A program made the position numbers and the translations under genes. Below, one piece after another: positions 22,401-32,957 of a DNA stretch of 64,000 nt (position 1 is its first letter; every line of letters begins with the position of its first letter). The DNA is taken from NCBI GenBank assembly GCA_016648135.1, contig JADDOH010002129.1, forward strand, positions 186,001-250,000, read 5' to 3'. Under the pieces are notes generated by a model. It saw only the letters and a list, made by a program, of their open reading frames with translations. It was not told the DNA's origin and did not search any database. The stretch is from Agrypnia vestita. Taxonomy: Eukaryota; Arthropoda; Insecta; Trichoptera; Phryganeidae.

Positions 22401-23130
22401 GTTTTGGTGGAGGGGACAACGAATGGTTCTTTGCAGCCAGAACCTTGCGGCGTTCGCCCTTTAAATGGCTTTAAATAAGATAAAAATGTCAACCAGGCGA
22501 CGCAAGAGTAGGGCCGATATGGGAGCCGCCGGCTCATAGAAAGCCCTGGGAAAGTGGTGGGTCCCCGTTCTCTGTAGACTGTGGACCCGTGGTACATGGA
22601 CCTGAACTCCGTATTTTAGTGTGATCCTTGTTTTTTGTCCTTCCCTATAGGGAGTGTGTCCTTTGCCACGACATCCCCTCACTGTCCTTCTCCCCACCCT
22701 AATTCTATATATAGTCTTTTACCATAATCAATTGTTATTTATTTATTTATCTTTTTAAATGAACTTTCTATTTCTGTTTGCTATATGTTATCTTACCCTT
22801 TTGTTATTTTACCTTTATTTTATATTTTTTCTTTGATATGTGGAGGAGGTACAGTGAATGGATTATTGCGGGCCTCTCCGGGTCCCGTCGCCCTTTACAC
22901 GACGTGACACGGAGATGGCCTTTAGAGTAGCAAATTGTCAACCTGGCGACGTATGAGTAGGACCGATATGGGAGCTTTCGCTCATAAAACGCCCATTACA
23001 CGACGTGACACGGAGAAGGCCTTTAGAGTAGCAAATTGTCAACCTGGCGACGTATGAGTAGGACCGATATGGGAGCTTTCGCTCATAAAACGGTCCTGGG
23101 AAAGCGGTGTGTGTCCATTCACTGTAACCA
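22400..23130. repeat. Dispersed repeat F, two related blocks in tandem
   Basis: Blocks at 22400-22640 and 22850-23130 share 'GTGGAGG.G', 'AATGG.T..TTGC', 'TGTCAACC.GGCGACG', 'GAGTAGG.CCGATATGGGAG' and 'CCTGGGAAAG.GGTG' in the same order. The second block contains the near-identical duplication described at 22895-23092. GC-rich relative to the surroundings; non-coding. Confidence 0.7.
22895..23092. repeat. Near-perfect 101-bp tandem duplication
   Basis: The unit beginning 'TTACACGACGTGACACGGAG' starts at 22895 and again at 22996; the copies differ at about one base. Either a recent duplication or an assembly artefact. Confidence 0.9.
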
Positions 23131-23501
23131 CAAATCATATAAAATAAACTTCAGTGTAATATACTACTGTTGTTTTATTTACTTGTACCACTCTTACACG
23201 ATTTGCCAATCAAGCGACACCTTTCATGAATACCAGAAGATTCTATAAGTGGAGTGAGAATTCTTCATCCACACATCGCTCACAGGACCGCGCCCACTCG
23301 CGGCAGCGCCTGTGTGCGAAACCTATGAAGCGCCTCTTTTTTTTGTCGTCGTGTTTCGACATGAATATTTTTTTAATTTTTCAAATTTTGACTGAAATAT
23401 ATTCTCCAGTTTTATGTAGTATTTTCCTAAATAGCTAAAAACGGTTCGCTTCCGCTTGGCAATTATTGAGAAAAATAAAACGCGAATTAAATTTTTATAT
23501 A

Positions 23502-24786
23502 TTAGGTCCTTACATATGAAATTAGCGTTTTGCCGTACTGGCAAATTTGATCTCAAATATCTTTTCTTTGGTTAGGAATTCCAAATCCAAATTTATACAG
23601 CTATTTACTCATGTATTTGTGTTTTGAAAATTATAATTCATTTGTTTTTTCCTCAATTTTTTTTTTCTTTGCGTCACTCAGTTCACAAAATGAAAAACTT
23701 GAAATATCGCGTTATTTACGAGTACGAGTTCCACCGTGGCACCAGTGCTGCAGAAACGGCTCGAAGGATTAATGATGTGTATGGCGACGGTGCCGCAAAA
23801 GAAAACACAGTGTGTTTTTGGTTCCAACGTTTTCGTTCTGGAAATTTCGACCTGCAGAACAAGCCCCGTGGACGGCCGGAGACCAAAGTTGATAATGAAG
23901 AATTGAAGGCTATTGTGGAAGCGGATCCATCGCAAACCACATCCGAGTTAGCTGCAGGCTGCGGTGTTAGTGATAAAACTGTTTTAATCCACTTGAAGCA
24001 AATTGGTAAGGTGAAAAAGCTTGAAAGGTGGGTACCTCACGAATTGAGTGAAGCAAATCAACAAACGCGCGTTGACTGCTGCGTTGCATTACTCAACCGG
24101 CACAATAATGAAGGGATTTTAAATCGAATCATTACCTGTGATGAAAAGTGGATCCTGTACGATAATCGGAAGCGCTCATCGCAATGGCTGAACCCTGCCG
24201 AACCAGCCAAACCATGCCCCAAGCGAAAATTGACTCCAAAAAAGTTACTTGTGAGCGTTTGGTGGACTAGTGCTGGTGTCGTTCACTACAGCTTTCTTAA
24301 ATCTGGCCAGACGATTACGGCAGATGTCTATTGTCAGCAACTGCAAACCATGATGGAAAAGCTAGCTGCTAAACAACCGAGGCTGGTTAATCGCTCTAGG
24401 CCACTGCTGCTTCATGATAACGCTAGACCACACACTGCACAACAGACGGCTACCAAATTAGAGGAGCTTCAATTGGAATGTCTAAGACATCCACCGTACT
24501 CTCCGGACCTTGCCCCAACAGATTACCATTTTTTTCGAAATTGGGATAACTTCTTGCAAAGGAAAAAATTCAACTCCGATGGGGCAGTCCAAACCGCCTT
24601 CAAAGATTTTATTGATTCCCGTCCGAATGGTTTTTTTAGTAAAGGGATCGATGAACTACCTATGAGATGGCAAAAGTGCATAGATAGCAATGGTACATAC
24701 TTTGATTAAATAAATATATTATAATAAAAAAAATCGGCTTTATGTTCCTCCCATACTAAACGCCAATTTCGTATGTAAGGACCTAA
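23502..24786 (+). mobile_element. Intact mariner element
   Basis: Terminal inverted repeats 23502-23530 and 24758-24786 match at 27 of 29 positions, starting TTAGGTCCTTACATA. TA dinucleotides flank both sides (23500-23501 and 24787-24788), the normal mariner target duplication. The 1285-bp length is typical for the family. The transposase gene is uninterrupted, so this copy looks young and may be functional. Confidence 0.95.
23690..24709 (+). CDS. Mariner transposase, 339 aa, apparently intact
   Basis: Catalyses cut-and-paste transposition of the element that encodes it, acting in the nucleus on the terminal repeats. I chose the ATG at 23690 (MKNLKYRVIYEYEF), because it gives the usual mariner length and starts the first helix-turn-helix; an in-frame ATG at 23624 lies in the untranslated region. 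Residues 1-55 and 68-108 fit the two HTH domains, joined by a GRP linker at 61-63. 'WVPHEL' is at 114-119. The catalytic triad is D151 (TCDEKW), D243 (HDNARPH) and D278 (PTDYHFF), with exactly 34 residues between the last two: the D,D34D signature. The protein ends 'NGTYFD'. Similarity appears closest to the cecropia-type mariners that include the human SETMAR ancestor, but the subfamily is judged by eye. No frameshift or stop is present. Confidence 0.96.
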   Translation: MKNLKYRVIYEYEFHRGTSAAETARRINDVYGDGAAKENTVCFWFQRFRSGNFDLQNKPRGRPETKVDNEELKAIVEADPSQTTSELAAGCGVSDKTVLIHLKQIGKVKKLERWVPHELSEANQQTRVDCCVALLNRHNNEGILNRIITCDEKWILYDNRKRSSQWLNPAEPAKPCPKRKLTPKKLLVSVWWTSAGVVHYSFLKSGQTITADVYCQQLQTMMEKLAAKQPRLVNRSRPLLLHDNARPHTAQQTATKLEELQLECLRHPPYSPDLAPTDYHFFRNWDNFLQRKKFNSDGAVQTAFKDFIDSRPNGFFSKGIDELPMRWQKCIDSNGTYFD

Positions 24787-24904
24787 TATTTTATTTGAGA
24801 TATTAATTGTATAGATATTGACAAAATAGCTGAAAATAGCGAAAAAAAGCAACATGAGTCGTAAATGTGGAAGAATATAAACAACATTATATTATTTCCA
24901 CTCT

Positions 24905-26425
24905 TCTCGCTTTCCTGTTTGCGAAATCCTTAATAGTTCCTTGTATATCAATATGGTCTAATATGGCCTACTCTATACAGGGTAATTTGTAAAACATTAA
25001 TAACTTCGCAGGACTATACTCCTGCCTTGATTATGAGTCGAAAATGTTCAAGCTATTATGACCTAATATCAATAGTTAAGGAGATATGCGACATCAAAGC
25101 TTGCATTTTTTTTCAATATTTCTGACTTATTTTATGTAAAACTTTGGACTATCATTACAGTAACTTATATCGAGTATGAAAAGTTTATTCCCTTCAATAC
25201 AAGTCAAATAAAAAAATAAAAACCTTCGAATTCAATTTATAAAACATTCCAATTGGAATTTTTTCAGGGTTTTAATCATTTTATTTAACTTGTATTGAAA
25301 CAAATGAATTTTTCGTAATTGATATTAGTTACTGTAATGATTGTCCAACGTTTTACAAAAAAATAAGTCAGAAATATTGAAAAAAAAATACAAACTTTGA
25401 TGTCGCATATCTCCATAAGTATTGATATTAGGTTATGATAGCTTGAACATTTTCGACTCATAATCAAGGCAGGAGTATAGCCCCGCGAGGTTATTAATGT
25501 TTTACAAATTACCCTATATATATTGTTGCTAAATTTGTTTACCTTTCCTGGCTCATTGTTGAGCACAGGTAATGTTTTAACTGGCATAGTTAGAAAAATT
25601 CGTAATGCTATGGTGATGTTGGGGCTCACGGCTGTCAAATATATAAATTCGAGAATTTTCACCACATCATTATTAAATTTTTTTGACAAAAGGTTGACAT
25701 GACATTATTTCTTCACATAAATCATCGGCGTTAATATCCGATGAATCATTTGCTGAAAGTTTTTCATGCAAACGATTGCAGCAAGTTCCTAATCGATGAT
25801 CTTGGTCATCACTCAGTTTAAATAAAAAAATAATCACGTCGTTGTAATTATTCGACAAATTAACTACATATATATAAAAAAATACATCCATTTAAAAAGA
25901 GGTTTTTGGATTATTTATAGTGTGGTGTTCGTGTTCATAATCAAATTTCTTTGGAGTTTTACGACGTCTTAGGGGTCTGGATCTAGAAGATTCAAATTCA
26001 GCCTCGATATATAATTTTTCGGCAATTTTCATGGCAGTATTTAAAATTTTCTCAAAATTTTCGTCGATTCTAATATCTATCAAAAACCTCTTTATCAAAA
26101 AAAGCATCTAAAGCTACTTGCATATTTATATCGATAAACTGTAGAATTTTGCTCACAAAATTTACTTTTGTCAATACTAGATACCATACATTTAGTGAAC
26201 ATATAAATGAATAGGTACATATTTTTTCTGAAAGACATTTAGCGTCATATTTTGCCTTCTGATCGAATGATGTACCATTTGATATCTCATATAAGGGGCA
26301 TCATAAATTTCTGGTAAATTTGCAAACAGCGATTTTACAGCATTATTTTGCTTGACCATCTTGTTTCGGACAGTGGTTAAATTTTTATGATATATTTTTT
26401 TAATATCATAAAATTTAAATTTCAA
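24905..26425 (-). pseudogene. hAT transposase remnant (ZMYM/TTF-type), split by a MITE
   Basis: Minus-strand order from 26425 downward: 'NLTTVRNKMVKQNNAVKSLF', 'ANLPEIYDAPYMRYQMVHHS', 'RRQNMTLNVFQKKY', then 'DENFEKILNTAMKIAEKLY', then 'LSDDQDHRLGTCCNRLHEKL', then 'YLTAVSPNITIALRIFLTMP' near 25570-25640, where hAT proteins normally continue into the conserved dimerisation segment. That segment is interrupted by degraded sequence and the foldback MITE (24978-25516). Beyond it, the C-terminal 'TIKDFANRKARRVEII' plus stop is still readable at about 24905-24960. Several frameshifts and missing N-terminal catalytic regions make it non-functional. It resembles the hAT proteins annotated in insects as zinc finger MYM-type 1-like. 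Confidence 0.8.
24978..25516. mobile_element. Foldback MITE, copy 1 ('CAGGGTAATTTG')
   Basis: A 539-bp near-complete palindrome with long arms. It begins CAGGGTAATTTGTAAAAC, ends with the complement, and is flanked by TA on both sides (24976-24977 and 25517-25518). Inner conserved words are 'GATTATGAGTCGAAAATGTT' and 'GATATGCGACATCAAAG'. No coding capacity; moved presumably by a TA-targeting transposase. A second copy is at 43859-44393. Confidence 0.9.
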
Positions 26426-26559
26426 TAATTGGCGCTGGCATCCGGCGCCCCTATTGCCTTGGCGCCTGTGTGCGCCGCACACTTTTCACACTTGGCGCGG
26501 CCCTGCATTCACACCACCGCGCTTGTGATCTTCAAACAACCAATGCGATGAACCATGAC

Positions 26560-26860
26560 GCTGCCTGAAAATTCCTGTGCGAATTTTTGAAAATAGCTCT
26601 CGATTTTATTAGCACTCGTGAAAACAGAATCTAACAGAACATTCCATCCAATTCTCGTACGTGGTAGTTGCGCTTGTTTGAATTGCCAGTTAGATACTCC
26701 GCTCGATTATTTTGCTTAATATCTGTCGCTCCGAATATCTCACGACTGGCCACCCCAGCCGTCGTTCCGCGGCTTATTTCGCACTGATAAAAATCTCAAA
26801 ATAAACTTAGTGCGCTGCTGTCGGTTCCGCTTTTTATATGCATACGCTGGTTTTTTGAAC
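26560..26860 (-). other. LTR-like block, minus strand
   Basis: Minus strand: 'GCATATAAAAAGCGG' (TATA-like) near 26835, then 'TTGGATGGAATGTTCT' near 26645, shared with 21020, then 'CTAATAAAATCG' (poly-A signal-like) near 26605. The order TATA, activator-like word, AATAAA resembles an LTR, but termini were not found. Confidence 0.35.
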
Positions 26861-27204
26861 CTCCTAGATTCTAGTGTTAACTATGATGTTCCTATCGTTT
26901 CCATACATTTTCCGAATGATACAAATAATTTCAGAGTACAGTAGTGTGTCCTAGGTACTAGAGAGCCCGATCTCATTGTTGTCATCGACATGTTACGAGG
27001 GATTCTCTATTTAATTTCTTTTACCATCTCGTTACACCGTTACATCATCGTCACATCAAACCTTTAACGTAAAATATCTCAGTTGGAGTTGAGTGCTGTT
27101 GTTTTAACAAATAGACCATCAACAGGTCATTACTGAGCCTGAAAGAAAGGTGATTTTAGAGTAAAGCTTCAACATGTTGACCGCAACTTGTCTGTGTGTG
27201 TACC

Positions 27205-27500
27205 TGCCATTTTTTTGTTTATTTTACATTTGTTAATATTAGTTACTGATAACTGCCACACTAGGTACAACCTGTTCTGTGGCAGTTATTCACATTTGAT
27301 AGTTATGTAGGTAATAGTAATAAATAACAATAGTAAAGAAGTATAAACGTAAAAAAGAAAGCAGAATAAAATTTATTAATATATACAATCATAAGAATTA
27401 AATCTAAAAGAAAAGAAAATATACATATAAAATTAAGATAAATATTTAAATAGATACAAAAAAAAATACTTTATTGGAGTAGGTATACTTGAAATTATAT
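27205..27500. repeat. Dispersed repeat B, copy 2
   Basis: Second copy of 1789-2125, including the 'ACTGCCACACTAGGT'/'TGTTCTGTGGCAGT' inverted pair and the A-rich tract. Confidence 0.75.
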
Positions 27501-29150
27501 AAACCAGATTTTGCAAATTCAGAGATCAAGGGCAGATCACTTCTTCAGCATCCCTTCTACCTGACATATTTTATAAAATTAGTAATACGGTGTATAAAAA
27601 GGTGTCTATTGTAATTTCTTTAGTTTCATTTGTTAACTTGTTAAAAACAAGCGGGGTAGTGAAATTAAATTGTCTTTGTCCAAAAGACGTTTTCATTTAG
27701 GACCTCGAAATTAATTGCATTTGCCAGCCTTGTAACCCGTGTTTGTTGTGTACACTTAAAATTTACCTTGTCCTTGTGGAATTTTACAAGAATGGTTTTA
27801 AGGTATATCTGCCTTGGGTCAAGAACGATAAATATTCCAAATAAATCTGATTTTCCAAAAAAACTTGATGCCGTATGACACTATTTTTAACGATTATCAT
27901 TATTTTCTTGACAAACATAGAAGGTAAACCGACTTGGAAGTGGATGACCATGCCATCTCATCCTTTTAACATCATTACGCATTTCAAATACACACATAAA
28001 TAAAACATATTAGCATCAAACTGCATCGAAAAATGTCACATTAAACGTGTTACATTGCTGTCACGTCATATCCGTCGTAATTTTATTTCGGTGCATTTAA
28101 AATTCGCGTGGAAAATGTGATACGGACGTGAAATCGAATCAATTTGCAAATTGAAACGGCGAAAAAAAAGATGAAAGAGGCGAGCTTAATCCATTTATTG
28201 AGGTGAATGTTAATGCATTATCGGCATTTTCATCGGAAGGTTCAGAAAAAGCAATTACGCTAAACTTTATTAATTACGGAAGGGAAAATTAATTGGAAAT
28301 CATAAAAATTATTTAAAATCTCAATAAATTCTTTCATTTCATTTTATCCCCAGGGGAACATCATTAATCAATATATATTATTATAGATGTCTCATAGAGA
28401 TGAATATATTTTTTGATGGATAGGTATGAAAATACAAAAAAAAATACGTAAATATTTTTTTAAAATAATTTTCAGGCGTATTCTAATGTATTTGTTAATA
28501 ATCCGAAGGAATGTCATATAAATACTTATAAAAAGAATATTGCTTAAAAAACTACAGTCGAAAATATGGATATCTCATTGCTAATGGTGACATCTGTACT
28601 TGTTTATAGGAATGAAAAAATTTTCAGCCACAGGTGGCGGTAGTAAAGATACAACACACGTATACAACTTCTAAACATTTGATAGATGTGGTAGTCTTTC
28701 ATGGATGGAATTGGTGAACGTTATGTTGTGTAAAGTGATCACTTAAATCAGACATACGATAGATCTTAAGCTCTACGGACCACCAAAAAGACTTCCATAT
28801 AAAAAAATTGCTTCGTCTCTATTAGACATCTATAATATAACTTTAATAACTTCTTTCGTTTTTACGGTTCGTATTTACGGATGACTTTTGTATCTCGTAT
28901 ATATCAGTAACTGTACTTCGAATACAAAATACAACAGACAGTGAAGACAGCTTGCTCCGCGCTAAATTTTGTGTTGTTCTTTACGCGGATTTCTTGAGAA
29001 AATTCACGGGTTCGTTACCCGCGCTCAATTTTATGCGTTGGCATATTTATTTGCGACTCACCACAATACAATAATAATTGAAAAAATAAAAAAATCAGTA
29101 AAAAAATCTTTTAATGTGGTAGACAAATGTTTCATTCCACCTCTGCATAG
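27500..29150. other. No recognised gene
   Basis: 27580-27900 may be a decayed minus-strand retroelement piece, without a diagnostic motif. 28060-28300 is non-repetitive within the window and carries homeodomain-like 'TTAATCCATTTATTG' and 'TTAATGCATTATCG'; it could be ancestral non-coding DNA. Repeat E copy 2 lies at 28675-28870. No ORF supported. Confidence 0.35.
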
Positions 29151-29159
29151 AATTTGTTT

Positions 29160-29490
29160 TACTGGTGTAAAAAAATATTTAATAATTAAGTTTATTAACT
29201 GTTGAGATTTTGCTGCGCCAATGTTAAGATCTGCTGCGTGGCGTTGAGATCTTATTACGGTGGATGCTGGATCCAATAATACACGGTGGTATAGTTAAAG
29301 CTTTTATTGGGATAACTTTATACAATGTAAGATATGTGCTATGGCGCGCGATCCGTATGGTGGCAACGCGGTGGCTCTGATAAGCCTGCTTTCACGCGGT
29401 CCCGGCCGACCTTACGTGCTCTTTCTCGCTCCCTCCCTAGTTCTCTCTCTTTCATTAATTAACATTAACAAAATTAAAAAAAATCTCTTT
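29160..29490 (-). other. Possible LTR end with primer-binding-site-like sequence
   Basis: On the minus strand 'TATAAAG' and 'CAATAAAAGC' near 29310 are followed about 90 bp later by 'TTGGCGCAGCAAAATCTC' near 29205-29222. TGGCGCAG is a common start of the primer-binding site in Ty3/gypsy-type LTR elements. No gag or pol coding was recognised downstream, so this would be an isolated LTR with leader. Tentative. Confidence 0.3.
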
Positions 29491-30027
29491 GACGGAGAAC
29501 CGAATCCTGGTCTCCCGAGTGATATTCAAGGATACAAGAAGTTCATTCATACGGTATATTCACAATATCTTTAGCACTTTATTAATTCAAGCTTGTTATA
29601 AAGTTCACCACGGGAAACTATTTTTAAAACAAATTGAGATGTTAAAATGTTCATCACTAATGCCACCAAGATGATAGGCTGCGCTAGATGCCGATATTTT
29701 AACAACGCTACCAGATAATGCTTGCAAACATTTGTTGTGAAATTAAAATTTTTCGAAAAACTTAAGCAAATTAAATAGAATTTCGGCAATTATAAATCAT
29801 TATGTAATGTGTATTAATGTAAAAAAATATGTTAGATTTAAGTGTGTTAGATTGATTTCGCAATATTTTTTTTAAATAAATGCTCGACAAATTAATTGTA
29901 TAATTAATAATTAAGTTGCTATGCTGAATTTCAAACATACGAAGCCCTTCATTGTTGACGGGCGAAGGTTAATCAATAATAATTAATTTATCAATAATAA
30001 TGAATAATATGTATATAGTATATATAT

Positions 30028-30205
30028 GTGCCTTTCCCGGATAGAAGGAGATCCGTGATTTGAATCCCGGTAGCAGCAAAATATTTTTTCGTGGATTTGA
30101 TTTTTCTGTATGTCTTTCTAATTGATTAATTAATTTGGTTTTAAAATTCCACATAACTTTGTTCTGAAAAAAATGCAATTTCACAATAAAAATGTGTTCT
30201 GGATT
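30028..30205 (+). repeat. tRNA-derived SINE, copy 2 (5'-truncated)
   Basis: B-box 'GATTTGAATCCCGG' (diverged), then 'AATATTTTTTCGTGGAT', 'TTTCTAATTGATTAATTAAT', 'ACTTTGTTCTGAAAAA' and 'AATGTGTTCTGG', colinear with 8925-9203. The last part overlaps the apparent start codon of the following LINE frame. Confidence 0.8.
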
Positions 30206-32757
30206 ACAAGAAATATCACGTTTGAAACCTTAGAATACGTCAACCATAGAATACTTAAAATATCACTAAAAGTAGAAAACATCTTAACAAATATAATAAG
30301 CGTATATGCCCCTGACATTACAAAACCTTTAGAAGAATCTGAAGAGTTCTACGCACAGCTGCAAGATACAATAAACCAAATATCAGCAACAGAGAAAATA
30401 ATTATGCTAGGTGATTTTAACGCCAGGATTGGAGACACAATTCTAGCAGGCACCAAACAAAGATTCAACGAATCTGCTTCAAATCAAAACGGCGAAATGC
30501 TGATAGATATATGTGCGCGAAACGAAATGAGAATATGCAATACATATTTCCCACATAACATGCCGCATAAATACACATTTGAAAACACAAGGGGAGATAA
30601 ATCCGTAATCGACTACATAATAACGAATAGAAATATCCATCCCTCTACAATAAATGATGTCAGAGTACTCTCCTCGGCAAATATAGGTTCCGATCATCAT
30701 CTAGTTCTCTGCAAAATGAAACTGAAGCGACCAAAGAGAAGACGCAAGGAACCTAAATACATCTCAAAACTCAATCTACAATCAATGGAGAATGATAGCA
30801 CAAGAGGACTTTATGTCAACAGAGTGACCGATAAAATGAATCAAAATGGGGTGACCGAAAGTGACAGCGTAGAAGTGGTTTGGCAAAAGATTAAAACTTA
30901 CATCAACAATGCTGCAGATGAGGCCCTAGGAAGAAAAAGAGTAAATGTGAATGCTGAACCTAATAAGAGACCATGGTATAATGAGAATGTAAAAAACCTA
31001 GCAAGGGAAAAGAGGGATAGTTATCTGATGTATAGAAGCAACCCCACATCAGAAGAATACAGAAAGTATAAATCCGTACGAAACAGGGTCAATGCTGAAA
31101 TAGATAAAATAAAGAAGGAATACTGGCTAAAATTTACCAGAGACATGGAGAGAGATCTTTACGGAGCACAGCGAAGGGTATGGAACATGCTTAGAAAACA
31201 AAAAAAGCCTATAAATGAATACATACAAACAAATAAAATATCTATAACTGAGTGGGAAAACTATTTTGAAAACTTGCTTGGGAGTGCTAACCAAGCGAGA
31301 ACTGTCACGCTGGACGATGGCCATGACGAAGGATCAAACGTGATCCTGAGCAATAACGAAGTGATTTCAGCCATAAAGAAGTTAAAAAATAGAAAATCTC
31401 CCGGAATAGATGAAATCCCAAACGAACTCATAAAATATGGAGGCATAAAGGTAGCGAAAGAATTAAATAAACTTTTCAACAAAATCTTAGAGCAATCTGA
31501 AATACCAAACGAATGGAAACTGAGTATCACCATCCCTATTTTTAAGAAAGGCTCCAAAACAAACCCGGAAAATTATAGAGCAATAACTCTTCACAAGCAT
31601 TGTAAAAACAAAACTGGAGAACATAATTCAAAATTGTGATGAAAAGCAAGGTTTCAGAAAAAACCGGTCTACCACTGACGCAATATTCGTGGTAAGACAA
31701 ATAAGGGAAAAATCCATTGAATACAATAAACCGGCGTATATGTGTTTTGTTGACCTCACAAAAGCCTTTGACAGAGTGCTTCTAGAAGATGTTATAAATA
31801 TCCTAACGGAAAAAGATGCACCACTACCCATCATCAAGGCTATTCATAACTTGAATACTAACAATAAAATGCGCATAAAAGTAAACAATGATCTATCGAA
31901 AGAAATCCCAGCCGCAGTAGGCATCAGACAGGGAGATAGCTTGAGCCCCTTCTTATTCAACATCATCATGGATAAGCTAATAGGAGATGTCAAAACAATG
32001 AATCTAGGCTACAACATGGGAGACAAACAGATAGATATAATATGCTATGCTGATGATGCGGTATTAATAGCCAACTCCGAAGACGATCTTCAAAAACTTC
32101 TGCACAAATTCCATATATCTTCACAAAGATTCAACATGAAAATCTCCGTAGTTAAGACTAAGAGCATGGTAACATCGAAACTGCCAATACCATGCGAGCT
32201 TGCAATTGACGATAAAATAATAGAGCAAGTAACGAGCTTCAAGTACTTGGGTGTCGAGATATCCAGCAGTAACCGACGAAGAAGTAAAAGAGCAAGCAAA
32301 CAAAGCTGCAACTATTGCTGGATGCTTGAGAAATGCTGTCTGGAGAAACGAACATATGCTGAAGGAGAGCAAAGTGAAGATATACAAGACCTGTGTCCGC
32401 CCAATCATGACGTACGGTATCGAGACAAGGGCTGACACTACCAGAACAAAAAATCTCCTAAGAATAACTGAGATGAAGACTCTCCGACCCATTGCGGGAC
32501 TGACAATCCGAGACCGAGTGAGGAATTCCGAAATACGAAGGACCTGTGACGTCGAGGATATTGTCCGATGGGGAAGATCTAGAAGACGTTACTGGAGAGA
32601 TCATGTGGAGAGAGCTTGTACTGAGAGAGTAGTGAGCATAGCAGCGAACAAGCTGCCGTCTGGTACCAGATTCCCAGGAAGACCACATAAAAGATGGCGA
32701 GATAGCTGGACATCTGTATCCCAGGAACAGGCTCCGAGCAATGACAGGACGCAGTCC
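30205..32757 (+). pseudogene. LINE endonuclease-reverse transcriptase, two frameshifts
   Basis: A single polyprotein in three frame segments: about 30205-31600, 31600-32265, 32265-32757. The first holds the end of an AP-like endonuclease ('ISVYAPDI', 'IMLGDFNARIG', 'IDYIITNRNI', 'SDHHLVLCKMKL') and the start of RT ('NRKSPGIDEIPNELIKYGG', 'WKLSITIPIFKKGSK', 'NYRAITL'). The second has 'GFRKNRSTTDAIF', 'FVDLTKAFDRV', 'GIRQGDSLSPFLFNIIMD' and the catalytic 'ICYADDAVLIA'. The third has the tail 'YKTCVRPIMTYGIE', 'LRITEMKTLRPIAG' and 'RFPGRPHKRWRDSW'. The ATG at 30173 falls in the preceding SINE, not in the LINE. The N-terminal endonuclease residues are absent. Apart from two shifts the frame is clean, so the insertion is fairly recent but dead. 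Confidence 0.9.
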
Positions 32758-32785
32758 TAGATGAAGCAGAAGAAGAAGAAGGTAT
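30205..32785 (+). mobile_element. RTE-like non-LTR retrotransposon, 5'-truncated, best copy
   Basis: About 2.6 kb carrying an endonuclease and a reverse transcriptase domain, and ending in the tail 'GAAGAAGAAGAAGG' near 32770-32781. The first third of the endonuclease is missing, consistent with incomplete reverse transcription from the 3' end. Fragments of the same subfamily sit at 270-860 and perhaps 5750-5957. No clear target duplication was found. Confidence 0.85.
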
Positions 32786-32957
32786 ATAATTAATGGGCGA
32801 AGTATACAGCTTGCCGTAATCCAAATGCCTTTTTCAGGAGAAATATTGAATCAATTTTAAATTTAATACTTTACATGTAGATGAGGCATTCGGTTACTCT
32901 CGAAACTTGAGTAGTAAAATATAAAATTGTAATTAACTAGACGTAGAAGTAACATAA

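Larger units (their letters stand above)
23283..26505 (-). mobile_element. Decayed hAT element hosting a mariner and a foldback MITE
   Basis: The left end 'CAGGACCGCGCC' and right end 'GGCGCGGCCCTG' are inverted repeats of the CAGGG-type used by hAT elements. Both are followed inwards by 'GCGCCTGTGTGCG'-like sequence. Between them lies a minus-strand hAT transposase relic, interrupted by a 1285-bp mariner (23502-24786) and a 539-bp foldback MITE (24978-25516). Without the insertions the host would be about 1.4 kb, so it was already internally deleted. The 8-bp flanks (ATCGCTCA and CATTCACA) do not match well, so exact ends are uncertain. Confidence 0.65.

Noticed and set aside
23624..23689. 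Upstream ATG as start of the mariner transposase
   Set aside because: Adds 22 hydrophobic residues absent from the family and lies in the element's untranslated leader.
25285..25689. 134-codon minus-strand frame as one protein
   Set aside because: Its second part runs through the foldback MITE; only the first ~45 codons are hAT coding.
30173..31639. 488-codon frame as a complete protein
   Set aside because: Starts in a SINE, lacks the N-terminal endonuclease and ends at a frameshift within RT; treated as part of a LINE pseudogene.
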